Shown here: positions 46,363-58,746 of the stretch, in pieces | How the letters are laid out: each line of letters starts with the position of its first letter | Position numbering within the stretch: the stretch's first letter is position 1 | Assembly: GCA_947561585.1 (NCBI GenBank) | Contig: CANNZV010000261.1 | Span: 348,184-412,183 of the forward strand | Length of the DNA stretch: 64,000 bases | Reading direction: 5' to 3' | Source: Caprella mutica | Lineage: Eukaryota; Arthropoda; Malacostraca; Amphipoda; Caprellidae | Translations under genes and position numbers: made by a program | Notes under the pieces: generated by a model | The model's input: only the letters and a program-made list of their open reading frames with translations | What the model was told of the DNA's origin: nothing | The model's database searches: none

Positions 46363-46440
46363 TAGGGTAAGTTCCAAGTTATCGGTCAGTTCAACATTTT
46401 CGATCACATATGGTAAAAGTGTATGATTATTATTTGAAAA
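46363..46440. mobile_element. MITE family 2, left arm only
   Basis: TAGGGTAAGTTCCAAGTTAT, CGGTCAGTTCAACATTTTCG, ATCACATATGG, then GTATGATTATTATTTG. No right arm. A 12-bp array begins about 80 bp later. Confidence 0.82.
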
Positions 46441-46519
46441 TTAAAATATCTTAAAAAATCAGTTTAATAAATTCGTTAAAAGAATTAAATTTACTAAACG
46501 GTAAAAACAAAAATAAGTT

Positions 46520-46812
46520 GTTAGAACGGTAATCATGCAATAAATAATGCAATAAATAAAGCAATTAATCATACAATAAATAACGCAATAAATAACGCAA
46601 TAAATAAAGCAATAAATAACGCAATAAATTAAATAAAGCAATAAATGACGCAATAAATAACGCAATAAATAAAGCAATAAATGACGCAATAAATAACGCA
46701 ATAAATAAAGCAATAAATGAAGCAATAAATAACGCAATAAATAAAGCAATAAATAACGCAATAAATAACGCAATAAATAAAGCAATAAATAACGCAATAA
46801 ATAACGCAATAG
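46520..46812. repeat. 12-bp minisatellite, about 24 copies
   Basis: GCAATAAATAAC and GCAATAAATAAA or GCAATAAATGAC alternate. Minus-strand frames read YCVIYCFI, a by-product. Confidence 0.93.
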
Positions 46813-46924
46813 AACATTCTACTCCCTAGGCATGCTTTATAATCTTTTTACGCTTCACTTGTAATTAAAATAGAGAAAGAATTGAAAGTAGATGATTAAG
46901 ATTAAGAGGAAGGGGGAAGATTAA

Positions 46925-47707
46925 TAACATGAAGAATAATATTGCGATAATTAATATAATGATGATTATTGTAATGATAATTATTATAATGATGATTAAT
47001 ATAATATTGATTAATATAATGTTGATCAATATTACGATGATTAATAAAATGATTATTAATAAATGAAGATTAATATAATGATGATTAATATAATGAAGAT
47101 TAATATAATGAAGATTAATATAATGAAGATTAGTATAATGAAGATTAATATAATGATGATTAATATAATGAAGATTATTATAATGATGATTAATATAATG
47201 AAGATTAATATAATGATGATTAATATAATGAAGATTAATAAAATGATGATTAATATTGTGAAGATTATTATAATGATGATTAATGTAATGATGATTAATA
47301 TAATGAAGATTAGTATAATGAAGATTAATACAATGATGATTAATAAAATGATTATTAATAAATGAAGATTAATATAATGATGATTAATATAATGAAGATT
47401 AATATAATGAAGATTAATATAATGAAGATTAGTATAATGAAGATTAATATAATGATGATTAATATAATGAAGATTATTATAATGATGATTAATATAATGA
47501 AGATTAATATAATGATGATTAATATAATGAAGATTATTATAATGATGATTAATGTAATGATGATTAATATAATGAAGATTAATATAATGAAGATTAATAT
47601 AATGAAGATTAATATAATGAAGATTAGTATAATGAAGATTAATATAATGATGATTAATAAAATGATGTTTAATATAATGAAGATTAATATAATGATGATT
47701 AATATTT
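46925..47707. repeat. 15-bp minisatellite, about 52 copies, with a 299-bp duplication
   Basis: Units GATTAATATAATGAT and GATTAATATAATGAA. The phrase GATTATTAATAAATGAAG occurs at 47051 and 47350, and the units that follow each are in the same order, so about 299 bp is duplicated in tandem. The unit is closely related to the array at 48786. Confidence 0.95.
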
Positions 47708-47774
47708 TCACTGTAAAATGTGGAAAAGTAACGGACAGCAATACAAAAGTATATGAAGGAATATAGTTAATCTT

Positions 47775-47980
47775 ACAGTACAAATCCTCTATAGTGAATG
47801 TACAGTCTTCAGTAAGGCAACTACCTCATATAGTGGACAAATTTTCTTTAGTCTACCAAGAATGGACATCAGTTTTCTAAAACTGATGACCATTTGATGG
47901 CAAATTAAAGAAAATTTGTCCACTATTCAGGGTAGTTCATTACTCAGGATTCTACATTCACTATAGATGATTCGTACTGT
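47775..47980. mobile_element. MITE family 3, full palindrome of about 205 bp
   Basis: Left arm: ACAGTACAAATCCTCTATAG, TGAATGTACAGTCTTCAGTA, CATATAGTGGACAAATTTTC. The right arm mirrors this: GAAAATTTGTCCACTATTCA, GGGTAGTTCATTACTCAGGA, TTCACTATAGATGATTCGTA, ending CTGT. The interior hairpin tip is ATCAGTTTTCTAAAACTGAT. No ORF. It sits between the two related 15-bp arrays. Confidence 0.9.
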
Positions 47981-48785
47981 TGTTGTATAATGTTGGACAT
48001 GTGTGTCCATTATTCCAAACCCTTTGTACTAATTGTACCCTCAGTGAATAAACAACAGGTACTGTACTAATTTCTTTAATTACATCTAATGGAAATGTAT
48101 TTAGGTATGATACACATTACACTAATCATACGTTAATTTCTCTTCTTAGCTAGACAGGAAAAAAGTTGATTACATCTTCTTTATTCTACTACCTACAGCA
48201 ATTCATGTAGTGTATTTAAAAAATAGGATCTATTTACTTAAAAGCATATTCTAATTTACATTTCAACCGCATCTCGAGATTTGACGGTAATGCTGTACCT
48301 TCTTTTTATTTGCATATATTGTACAGTTATTAAAAGAAAACATATTTTTTGTTATTTTTTCTACAAATATTTTTTGTTATGTGCTATATTTCTACATATT
48401 ATGTATTGCAATTTTTATTCCTTACCTTTCCAACACTAGTCTTATAAAGTAATCAATATATGTTGGAGAAAAATCAATTTTAGATAATTACCAAAAAGTG
48501 TTCGTGTGTACCAATAGTGGTACATGATGTAGGTTGAGAAAGTGTGTGCCACATATGGTACATCATGCGGTTAATGTGTTTAAAAAAGCTACTGCAACTA
48601 AGCTACGAATTACAACGTGAAAAAGAAAGATACAGAATATTTGGGTGGAGTGTTACGTTGTATCTGACTGGAACTAAAGATTTGTACAGTGAGTTCAACT
48701 CAACTAAGGAATTACAGCATTCTTTTTCTTCTTATTTCCTGTCTGATTAGAAATGCGGACAAGAGGATAGAATTTATCTTACACT
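47981..48785. other. Unique DNA with one small unassigned ORF
   Basis: A 68-codon ORF (48544-48750, including LQREKERYRIFGWSVTLYLT) has no recognised family. The region is AT-rich. Words such as ACCAATAGTGGTACATGATG near 48511 are partly self-complementary. Confidence 0.4.
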
Positions 48786-49962
48786 GATGATTAATATTAT
48801 GATGATTAATATAATGATGATCAATATTATGATGATTAATATTATGATGATTAATATAATGGTGATTAATATAATGGTGATTAATATTATGATGATTAAT
48901 ATTATGATGATTAATATTACGATGATTAATATAATGATGATTAATATAATGATGATCAATATTATGATAATTAATATTATGATGATTAATATTATGATGA
49001 TTAATATTACGATGATTAATATAATGATGATTAATATAATGATGATTAATATTATGATGATTGATAAAATGATGATTAATATTATGATGATTGATATAAT
49101 AATGATTAATATTATGATGATTAATATTATGATGATTAATATAATGGTGATTAATATTATGATGATTAATATTATGATGATTAATATTACGATGATTAAT
49201 ATAATGGTGATTAATATAATGATGATTAATATTATGATGATTAATATAATGGTGATTAATATTATGATGATCGATATAATGATGATTAATATTATGATGA
49301 TTAATATTATGATGATTAATATAATGATGATTAATATTATGATGATTGATATAATGATGATTAATATTATGATGATTAATATAATGATGATTAATATTAT
49401 GATGATTGATATAATGATGATTAATATTATGATGATTAATATTATGATGATTAATATTATGATGATTGATATAATGATGATTGATATTATGATGATTAAT
49501 ATAATGGTGATTAATATTATGATGATCGATATAATGATGATTAATATTATGATGATTAATATAATGGTGATTAATATTATGATGATTAATATTATGATGA
49601 TTAATATAATGGTGATTAATATTATGATGATCGATATAATGATGATTAATATTATGATGATTGATATAATGATGATTAATATTATGATGATTAATATAAT
49701 GATGATTAATATTATGATGATTGATATAATGATGATGAATATAATGGTGATTAATATTATGATGATCGATATAATGATGATTAATATTATGATGATTGAT
49801 ATAATGATGATTAATATTATGATGATTAATATAATGATGATTAATATTATGATGATTGATATAATGATGATCAATATAATGATGATTAATATAATGATGA
49901 TTAATATAATGATGATTAATATTACGATGATTAATATTACGATGATTATTATTATAATTTAA
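48786..49962. repeat. 15-bp minisatellite, about 78 copies
   Basis: GATTAATATTATGAT and GATTAATATAATGAT, with GATTGATATAATGAT, GATCGATATAATGAT and ATGGTG variants recurring in ordered blocks. Stop-free on both strands in one frame each: 391 codons of MMINI on the plus strand, 366 of IIILI on the minus strand. Both are by-products. Confidence 0.96.
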
Positions 49963-50671
49963 ATTACAGTTTCCATAACCATAGTTACAATTACCGTAAT
50001 TACCTTTACCACTGCTACCATTGCTAACATTACTACCGTAACCATAGTTACCATTACCACCGTAACCCTAGTTAAAATTACCGTAGACTATTATTTGTTC
50101 ACAAAATCACCTTTCAATTCAAACTAGAAAAAAATCTTGGGTAAATACACCGAATATTTCATTTACATTCACTAAATTGAACATGAATAAAACATGTTCT
50201 AATGTTACAGCATAAAATGTCGATATATTACTAGTTATTATGTTCCAAAAACTCATTCATAATTTATCAAATTCATTTATTTCAATTATATGTAGATATT
50301 AATATAATTTAAAGAAAGCATAATATACTTTTTCCATTAAGGAAAAATATACTTTTTCCATTAAGGAAAAATATACTTTTTCCATTAAATTTGAAACCAA
50401 TGCAGAAATTCTTATTTAGGAAATAATTCTGTACCTTAAAGTTTATCTAAATAAATAATTATTGAGACATAACATACTTCAAATACCGTCAGTGATTATA
50501 CAAACATATGAATGAACTCTTTCAATGACTCTGTCCATCTCTTTGCACTACACCTCTTGAGTTATTCTGCTAATTTATTGAATTACTTTCAGTTTTAGTT
50601 CTTGCAGAGTGATGTGTTTGTCACTCTATACGTTTTCCTAATATATACCAAAAGAAAAAAATTAAGTGCAC
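49963..50671. other. AT-rich DNA with two small repeats
   Basis: 49970-50095 is a degenerate ACCATTACC-type stretch. 50323-50390 is a 24-bp repeat, 3 copies (TATACTTTTTCCATTAAGGA start). No gene is seen. Confidence 0.65.
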
Positions 50672-50933
50672 TTATGGGCCGTACACACGAAAGGTTTTTT
50701 AAGTCTTTCCGCCAGACTTTTTGCTAAGCTCCTCCTACTTATTTCACGATAATGTAAGAAAAAACTATATATATCCATGATACCTTCAGGTATCATGGGT
50801 ATCATGGATACCAACTGAAATAAATAACAATTATATCCCTTTTTCTTATATTCTCGTGAAAAAAGTAGGAGGAGCTTAACAAAAAGTCTGGTGGAAAGAC
50901 TTAAAGAACCTTACGTGTGTACGGGCCTTTAGA
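50672..50933. mobile_element. MITE family 1, full-length copy of about 260 bp
   Basis: Left arm GGGCCGTACACACGAAAGGT, TTTTTAAGTCTTTCCGCCAG, ACTTTTTGCTAAGCTCCTCC. The centre contains ATCCATGATACCTTCAGGTA plus an extra TCATGGGTATCATGG. The right arm is the mirror, ending TTACGTGTGTACGGGCC. Flanks CTTAT and TTTAG are compatible with a decayed TTAA-like target, but I cannot confirm this. Confidence 0.92.
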
Positions 50934-51557
50934 TCTGGTGATCTGGAAGGCCATCACCAAAACACGAAATGATTTGGTGTGCAGTATTCTCTCAGAACAT
51001 CCATTGTTTTCAACCATGACATTTGTTCGAACGGATATCTGCCAAAATCTGCTGGTGAACCAGTTTCACTGAATCTGGAGAATATTGCGTTTATGCACTT
51101 CTTATTAGGTGTTCCTCCATCTTTAATATTTTCCTGCAGTTCCTCAGCGTTGTAATAATTGATTAATTAGACTTTAACAATATATCTCCAGATTTGTTGT
51201 TCGATGCTAATTTGTATATGGCGCTATTTTAATTATTAAATCATTTGAAGCAATATATGCGATTACTAATGATATTAAGTAGAATAGATGCAGTATTTAG
51301 ATAAACTTTACGGTTGCAATTATTTCCATCTTTACAACATTTACAGTTTTTTATAATTTATATTTTCTAATAAGGGTGTACTTTATGCGCCACTCGTTAT
51401 ATTCGTATTATATATGTATATTATATAGTCATTTCATCCTATAAAACAGGGAAAAGAAAAGTTGCATTATGCAAAAAAATAATGTTATCTAATTGAAAAA
51501 AGAAAATATTAAATTTCTTAAAATTCATCTTAAATTTTCAAATTTGTGATTGTATTT
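50934..51557. other. Unique DNA, possible transposase trace
   Basis: Near 50940-51070 phrases such as GGTGATCTGGAAGGCCATCA recall the target region of mariner-like transposases read on the minus strand, but no motif is long enough to call. AT-rich afterwards. Confidence 0.3.
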
Positions 51558-51610
51558 TCCCTGTGCGAAAATTTTGCCGAAAAACATTTTGCCGAAAGAC
51601 ATTTGGCCTC
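51558..51610. mobile_element. Fragment of a B-type phrase array
   Basis: GAAAATTTTGCCGAAAAACA, TTTTGCCGAAAGACATTTGG is the phrase of element B (38825). Only three units and no inverted partner are seen. Confidence 0.6.
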
Positions 51611-51961
51611 CAAAAGATGACAATACCCTCATTTATTCGTTTGAATTAATTAATTATCGCCTTTAAAGTGTATCTACATTAAAAAACTGTATACCCTTCA
51701 CATCATTTATTTCAATGAAAGTAGAAGCGAGGGAAGAAAACTTCTAATGACTACACTTACATCGTTAATAAAGAAGAGAAACACATTAGCGATGTGAACC
51801 AAAAACTAAAAAGTGGTGGAATATTAACAAGAGATGAAAATTTACCAGCAGAAACTACGGATTTTTTTCCGCCTGATTTCCATTGCTACATTTATTTGAG
51901 AACATTACATAGTATGAACACTAGAAACAGTCAATGTGACTGTCACAGGTAGAAATTGATC
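51611..51961. other. Unique DNA, no gene seen
   Basis: Nothing recognised; AT-rich. Confidence 0.5.
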
Positions 51962-52590
51962 TTGGGCCTATATAGGGATAACATTGGCAATATTGGGACA
52001 ACATGGGCAATATTGGGACAACATTGGCAATATATTGGGACAACATGGGCAATATTGGGACAACATTGGCAATATATTGGGACAACATTGGTAATATTGG
52101 GACAAGATTGGCAATAGATTGGGACAATATTGGCAATATATTGGGACAACATTGGCAATATTGGGACAACATTGGCAATATTGGGACAACATAGGCAATA
52201 TATTGGGACAACATTGGCAATATCGGGACAACATTAGCAATATTAGTACAACATTGGCAATATATTGGGACAACATTGGCAATATCGGGACAACATTAGC
52301 AATATTAGTACAACATTGGCAATATATTGGGACAACATTGGCAATATATTGGGACAACATTGGCAATATCGGGACAACATTAGCTATATTAGTACAACAT
52401 TGGCAATATATTGGGACAACATTGGCAATATTTGGACAAAATTAGCAATATAGGGACAACATTGGCAACATTGGGACAACATTGGCAATATATTGGGACA
52501 ACATTAGCAATATTGGGACAACATTGGCAATATTTGGACAACATTGGCCATATTGAGACAACATTGGCAATATATTGGGACAATATTAGT
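51962..52590. repeat. 20/22-bp minisatellite, about 30 copies
   Basis: GGCAATATTGGGACAACATT (20 bp) and a 22-bp form with ATATATTGGG alternate. Later units carry ATCGGGACAACATTAGC and ATTAGTACAACATT subtypes in a recurring block. The array ends about 20 bp before the hairpin at 52612. Confidence 0.95.
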
Positions 52591-52611
52591 CCGAGAATCA
52601 TAGCTACCTGG

Positions 52612-52850
52612 GTATGTTTGCCTATTAGTTCAGCACTATACCAAGCAGTCATTTTGACTGCTTTTTTTACCTTTAAAATATTTATATCTCATAAATTATT
52701 ATTGGTAGATAGTTATATTTTTATTTTTTATTGAAGAAGACAGGAGGGTAACTACCAATAATAATTTATGATATACAAATATATTAGAGGAGAAATAACA
52801 GTCAAATTGACTGCTTGGCAGTACTAGAGCTGAACAGATACCAAAACATT
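52612..52850. mobile_element. MITE family 5, hairpin element of about 240 bp
   Basis: The left arm (ATTAGTTCAGCACTATACCA, AGCAGTCATTTTGACTGC, CATAAATTATTATTGGTAG) is mirrored on the right (CTACCAATAATAATTTATGA, CAGTCAAATTGACTGCTTGG, GAGCTGAACAGATACCAAAA). No ORF. It lies between the 20/22-bp array and the 17-bp array. Confidence 0.88.
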
Positions 52851-52918
52851 CAGAAGAGGCATAACCATTAAATAAATCAATTAAATAACTTTAATAAATA
52901 CCTATTTCAAGAATAATA

Positions 52919-55900
52919 CCGAGACACCATCCAAATAAAGACACCGTCCAAATAAAGACACCATTCAAATAAAGACACCGTCCAAATAAAGACACCATCC
53001 AAATAAAGACACCGTCCAAATAAAGACACCATCCAAATAAAGACACCATCCAAATAAAGACACCGTCCAAATAAAGACACCATCCAAATAAAGACACCAT
53101 CCAAATAAAGACACCATCCAAATAAAGACACCGTCCAAATAAAGACACCATCCAAATAAAGACACCATCCAAATAAAGACACCGTCCAAATAAAGACACC
53201 ATCCAAATAAAGACACCATCCAAATAAAGACACCGTTCAAATAAAGACACCATCCAAATAAAGACACCATTCAAATAAAGACACCATCAAAATAAAGACA
53301 CCATCCAAATAAAGACACCATCCAAATAAAGACACCGTCCAAATAAAGACACCATCCAAATAAAGACACCATCCAAATAAAGACACCGTCCAAATAAAGA
53401 CACCATCCAAATAAAGACACCATCCAAATGAAGACACCATCCAAATAAAGACACCGTCCAAATAAAGACACCATCCAAATAAAGACACCATCCAAATAAA
53501 GACACCGTCCAAATAAAGACACCATCCAAATAAAGACACCATCCAAATAAAGACACCGTCCAAATAAAGACACCATCCAAATAAAGACACCGTCCAAATA
53601 AAGACACCATCCAAATAAAGACACCATCCAAATGAAGACACCGTCCAAATAAAGACACCGTCCAAATAAAGACACCATCCAAATAAAGACACCATCCAAA
53701 TAAAGACACCATCCAAATAAAGACACCGTCCAAATAAAGACACCATCCAAATAAAGACACCATCCAAATAAAGACACCGTCCAAATAAAGACACCATCCA
53801 AATGAAGACACCATCCAAATAAAGACACCGTGCAAATAAAGACACCATCCAAATGAAGACACCATCCAAATGAAGACACCATCCGAATAAAGACACCATC
53901 CAAATAAGGACACCATCCAAATAAAGACACCGTCCAAATAAAGACACCATCCAAATAAAGACACCGTCCAAATGAAGACACCATCCAAATAAAGACACCA
54001 TCCAAATAAAGACACCATCCAAATAAAGACACCATTCAAATAAAGACACCATCCAAATAAAGACACCATCCAAATAAAGACACCATCCAAATAAAGACAC
54101 CATCCAAATGAAGACACCATCCAAATGAAGACACCATCCAAATAAAGACACTATCCAAATAAAGACACCATCCAAATAAAGACACCGTCCAAATAAAGAC
54201 ACCATCCAAATGAAGACACCATCCAAATAAAGACACCGTGCAAATAAAGACACCATCCAAATGAAGACACCATCCAAATGAAGACACCATCCGAATAAAG
54301 ACACCATCCAAATAAGGACACCATCCAAATAAAGACACCGTCCAAATAAAGACACCATCCAAATAAAGACACCGTCCAAATGAAGACACCATCCAAATAA
54401 AGACACCATCCAAATAAAGACACCATCCAAATAAAGACACCATTCAAATAAAGACACCATCCAAATAAAGACACCATCCAAATAAAGACACCATCCAAAT
54501 GAAGACACCATCCAAATGAAGACACCATCCAAATAAAGACACTATCCAAATAAAGACACCATCCAAATAAAGACACCGTCCAAATAAAGACACCATCCAA
54601 ATAATGACACCATCCAAATAAAGACACCGTCCAAATAAAGACACCATCCAAATAAAGACACCATTCAAATAAAGACACCATCCAAATAAAGACACCATCC
54701 AAATAAAGACACCATCCAAATAAAGACACCGTCCAAATAAAGACACCATCCAAATAAAGACACCATCCAAATAAAGACACCGTCCAAATAAAGACACCAT
54801 CCAAATAAAGACACCGTCCAAATAAAGACACCATCCAAATAAAGACGCCATCCAAATAAAGACACCATCCAAATAAAGACACCATCCAAATAAAGACACC
54901 ATCCAAATGAAGACACCATCCAAATAAAGACACCGTCCAAATAAAGACACCATCCAAATAAAGACACCATCCAAATAAAGACACCATCCAAATAAATACA
55001 CCGTCCAAATAAAGACACCATCCAAATGAAGACACCATCCAAATAAAGACACCGTCCAAATAAAGACACCATCCAAATAAAGACACCATCCAAATAAAGA
55101 CACCGTCCAAATAAAGACACCATCCAAATAAAGACGCCATCCAAATAAAGACACCATCCAAATAAAGACACCGTCCAAATAAAGACACCATCCAAATAAA
55201 GACACCATCCAAATAAAGACACCATCCAAATAAAGACACCGTCCAAATAAAGACACCATCCAAATAAAGACGCCATCCAAATAAAGACACCATCCAAATA
55301 AATACACCGTCCAAATAAAGACACCATCCAAATAAAGACACCGTCCAAATAAAGACACCATCCAAATAAAGACACCGTCCAAATAAAGACGCCATCCAAA
55401 TAAAGACACCATCCAAATAAAGACGCCATCCAAATAAAGACACCATCCAAATAAAGACACCGTCCAAATAAAGACACCATCCAAATAAAGACACCATCCA
55501 AATAAAGACACCATCCAAATAAAGACACCGTCCAAATAAAGACACCATCCAAATAAAGACACCGTCCAAATAAAGACACCATCCAAATAAAGACGCCATC
55601 CAAATAAAGACACCATCCAAATAAAGACACCGTCCAAATAAAGACACCATCCAAATAAAGATGCCATCCAAATAAAGACACCATCCAAATAAAGACACCG
55701 TCCAAATAAAGACACCATCCAAATAAAGACACCATCCAAATAAAGACACCATCCAAATAAAGACACCGTCCAAATAAAGACAACATCCAAATAAAGACAA
55801 CATCAAAATAAAGACACCATCCAAATAAAGACACCGTCCAAATAAAGACACCATCCAAATAAAGACACCATCCAAATAAAGACACCGTCCAAATAAAGAC

Positions 55901-57612
55901 ACCATCCAAATAAAGACACCATCCAAATAAAGACACCGTCCAAATAAAGACACCATCCAAATAAAGACACCATCCAAATAAGGACAAATAAAGACACCAT
56001 CCAAATAAGGACACCGTCCAAATAAAGACACCATCCAAATAAAGACACCGTCCAAATAAAGACGCCATCCAAATAAAGACACCATCCAAATAAAGACGCC
56101 ATCCAAATAAAGACACCATCCAAATAAAGACACCGTCCAAATAAAGACACCATCCAAATAAAGACACCATCCAAATAAAGACACCATCCAAATAAAGACA
56201 CCGTCCAAATAAAGACACCATCCAAATAAAGACACCATCCAAATAAAGACACCATCCAAATAAAGACGCCATCCAAATAAAGACACCATCCAAATAAAGA
56301 CACCGTCCAAATAAAGACACCATCCAAATAAAGATGCCATCCAAATAAAGACACCATCCAAATAAAGACACCGTCCAAATAAAGACAACATCCAAATAAA
56401 GACAACATCAAAATAAAGACACCATCCAAATAAAGACACCGTCCAAATAAAGACACCATCCAAATAAAGACACCATCCAAATAAAGACACCGTCCAAATA
56501 AAGACACCATCCAAATAAAGACACCATCCAAATAAGGACAAATAAAGACACCATCCAAATAAAGACACCATCCAAATAAAGACACCGTCCAAATAAAGAA
56601 TCCATCCAAATAAAGACACCATCCAAATAAAGACGCCATCCAAATAAAGACACCATCCAAATAAAGACACCGTCCAAATAAAGACACCATCCAAATAAAG
56701 ACACCATCCAAATAAAGACACCATCCAAATAAAGACACCGTCCAAATAAAGACACCATCCAAATAAAGACACCGTCCAAATAAAGACACCATCCAAATAA
56801 AGACGCCATCCAAATAAAGACACCATCCAAATAAAGACACCGTCCAAATAAAGATACCATCCAAATAAAGATGCCATCCAAATAAAGACACCATCCAAAT
56901 AAAGACACCGTCCAAATAAAGACACCATCCAAATAAAGACACCGTCCAAATAAAGACACCATCCAAATAAAGACGCCATCCAAATAAAGACACCATCCAA
57001 ATAAAGACACCGTCCAAATAAAGACACCATCCAAATAAAGATGCCATCCAAATAAAGACACCATCCAAATAAAGACACCGTCCAAATAAAGACACCATCC
57101 AAATAAAGACACCATCCAAATAAAGACACCATCCAAATAAAGACACCATCCAAATAAAGACACCGTCCAAATAAAGACAACATCCAAATAAAGACAACAT
57201 CAAAATAAAGACACCATCCAAATAAAGACACCGTCCAAATAAAGACACCATCCAAATAAAGACACCATCCAAATAAAGACACCGTCCAAATAAAGACACC
57301 ATCCAAATAAAGACACCATCCTAATAAAGACACCGTCCAAATAAAGACACCATCCAAATAAAGACACCATCCAAATAAGGACAAATAAAGACACCATCCA
57401 AATAAGGACACCGTCCAAATAAAGATACCATCCAAATAAAGACACCGTCCAAATAAAGATACCATCCAAATAAAGACACCATCCTAATAAAGACACCGTC
57501 CAAATAAAGACACCATCCAAATAAAGACACCATCCAAATAAGGACAAATAAAGACACCATCCAAATAAGGACACCGTCCAAATAAAGACACCATCCAAAT
57601 AAAGACACCGTA
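52919..57612. repeat. 17-bp minisatellite, about 275 copies
   Basis: Unit GACACCATCCAAATAAA, with CACCGTCC, CGCCATCC, AAATGAA and other variants. The odd-length unit is stop-free in all three minus-strand frames, giving overlapping minus ORFs of up to 1104 codons (repeating MVSLFGWCLYLDGVFIW); these are by-products. Ordered blocks recur: CCGTGCAAATA 408 bp apart (53829 and 54237, 24 units). CATCAAAATA recurs at 55801, 56406 and 57198, at spacings of 605 and 792 bp; both exceed a multiple of 17 by 10, because of a 10-bp partial unit (GGACAAATAAAGAC). Confidence 0.97.
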
Positions 57613-57764
57613 ACTATAAAATGTTAACTTACACTGAAATCAATTAGAGGAGAAGTGTTTATTATTCATGAAAGTAATAACCTGATAATGTAACAACGAA
57701 TGGAAATTTAGAAGTTATATCTTCGAAAGTTAAGTTGCTGTGTGATGGATTTTTGGACTACAAG

Positions 57765-58746
57765 ACATTGTGTTTTCAGTTGTATTCAGTACATGTTATA
57801 CTAGAGACATTGTGTTTTCAGTTGTATTCAGTACATGTTATACCAGAGACATTGTGTTTTCAGTTGTATTCAGTACATGTTATACTAGAGACATTGTGTT
57901 TTCAGTTGTATTCAGTACATGTTATACTAGAGACATTGTGTTTTCAGTTGTATTCAGTATATGTTATACTAGAGACATTGTGTTTTCAGTTGTATTCAGT
58001 ACATGTTATACTAGAGACATTGTGTTTTCAGTTGTATTCAGTACATGTTATACTAGAGACATTGTGTTTTCAGTTGTATTCAGTACATGTTATACTAGAG
58101 ACATTGTGTTTTCAGTTGTATTCAGTACATGTTATACTAGAGACATTGTGTTTTCAGTTGTATTCAGTACATGTTATACTAGAGACATTGTGTTTTCAGT
58201 TGTATTCAGTACATGTTATACTAGAGACATTGTGTTTTCAGTTGTATTCAGTACATGTTATACTAGAGACTTTGTGTTTTCAGTTGTATTCAGTACATGT
58301 TATACTAGAGACATTGTGTTTTCAGTTGTATTCAGTATATGTTATACTAGAGACATTGTGTTTTCAGTTGTATTCAGTACATGTTATACTAGAGACATTG
58401 TGTTTTCAGTTGTATTCAGTACATGTTATACTAGAGACATTGTGTTTTCAGTTGTATTCAGTATATGTTATACCAGAGACATTGTGTTTTCAGTTGTATT
58501 CAGTACATGTTATACTAGAGACATTGTGTTTTCAGTTGTATTCAGTACATGTTATACTAGAGACATTGTGTTTTCAGTTGTATTCAGTACATGTTATACC
58601 AGAGACATTGTGTTTTCAGTTGTATTCAGTACATGTTATACTAGAGACATTGTGTTTTCAGTTGTATTCAGTACATGTTACACTAGAGACATTGTGTTTT
58701 CAGTTGTATTCAGTACATGTTACACTAGAGACATTGTGTTTTCAGT
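57765..58746. repeat. 42-bp minisatellite, about 23 copies
   Basis: Unit GAGACATTGTGTTTTCAGTT, GTATTCAGTACATGTTATAC, TA. Copies are nearly identical (a few CAGTATATG, ACCAGAG and TTACACTAG changes). Two plus frames are open: ETLCFQLYSVHVIL (371 codons) and FSVVFSTCYTRDIV (326). I regard them as by-products of a stop-free unit. Confidence 0.96.

Noticed and set aside
48544..48750. 68-codon ORF with a charged helix-like segment
   Set aside because: No family recognised and no gene context; kept only as a note in the unique-region entry.
50940..51070. Possible mariner-type transposase remnant
   Set aside because: Only short suggestive words; no conserved motif of useful length could be read on either strand.
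54151..57465. 1104-codon minus-strand ORF through the 17-bp array
   Set aside because: All three minus frames are open because the unit has no stop in any register; overlapping ORFs of similar length show it is a composition effect.
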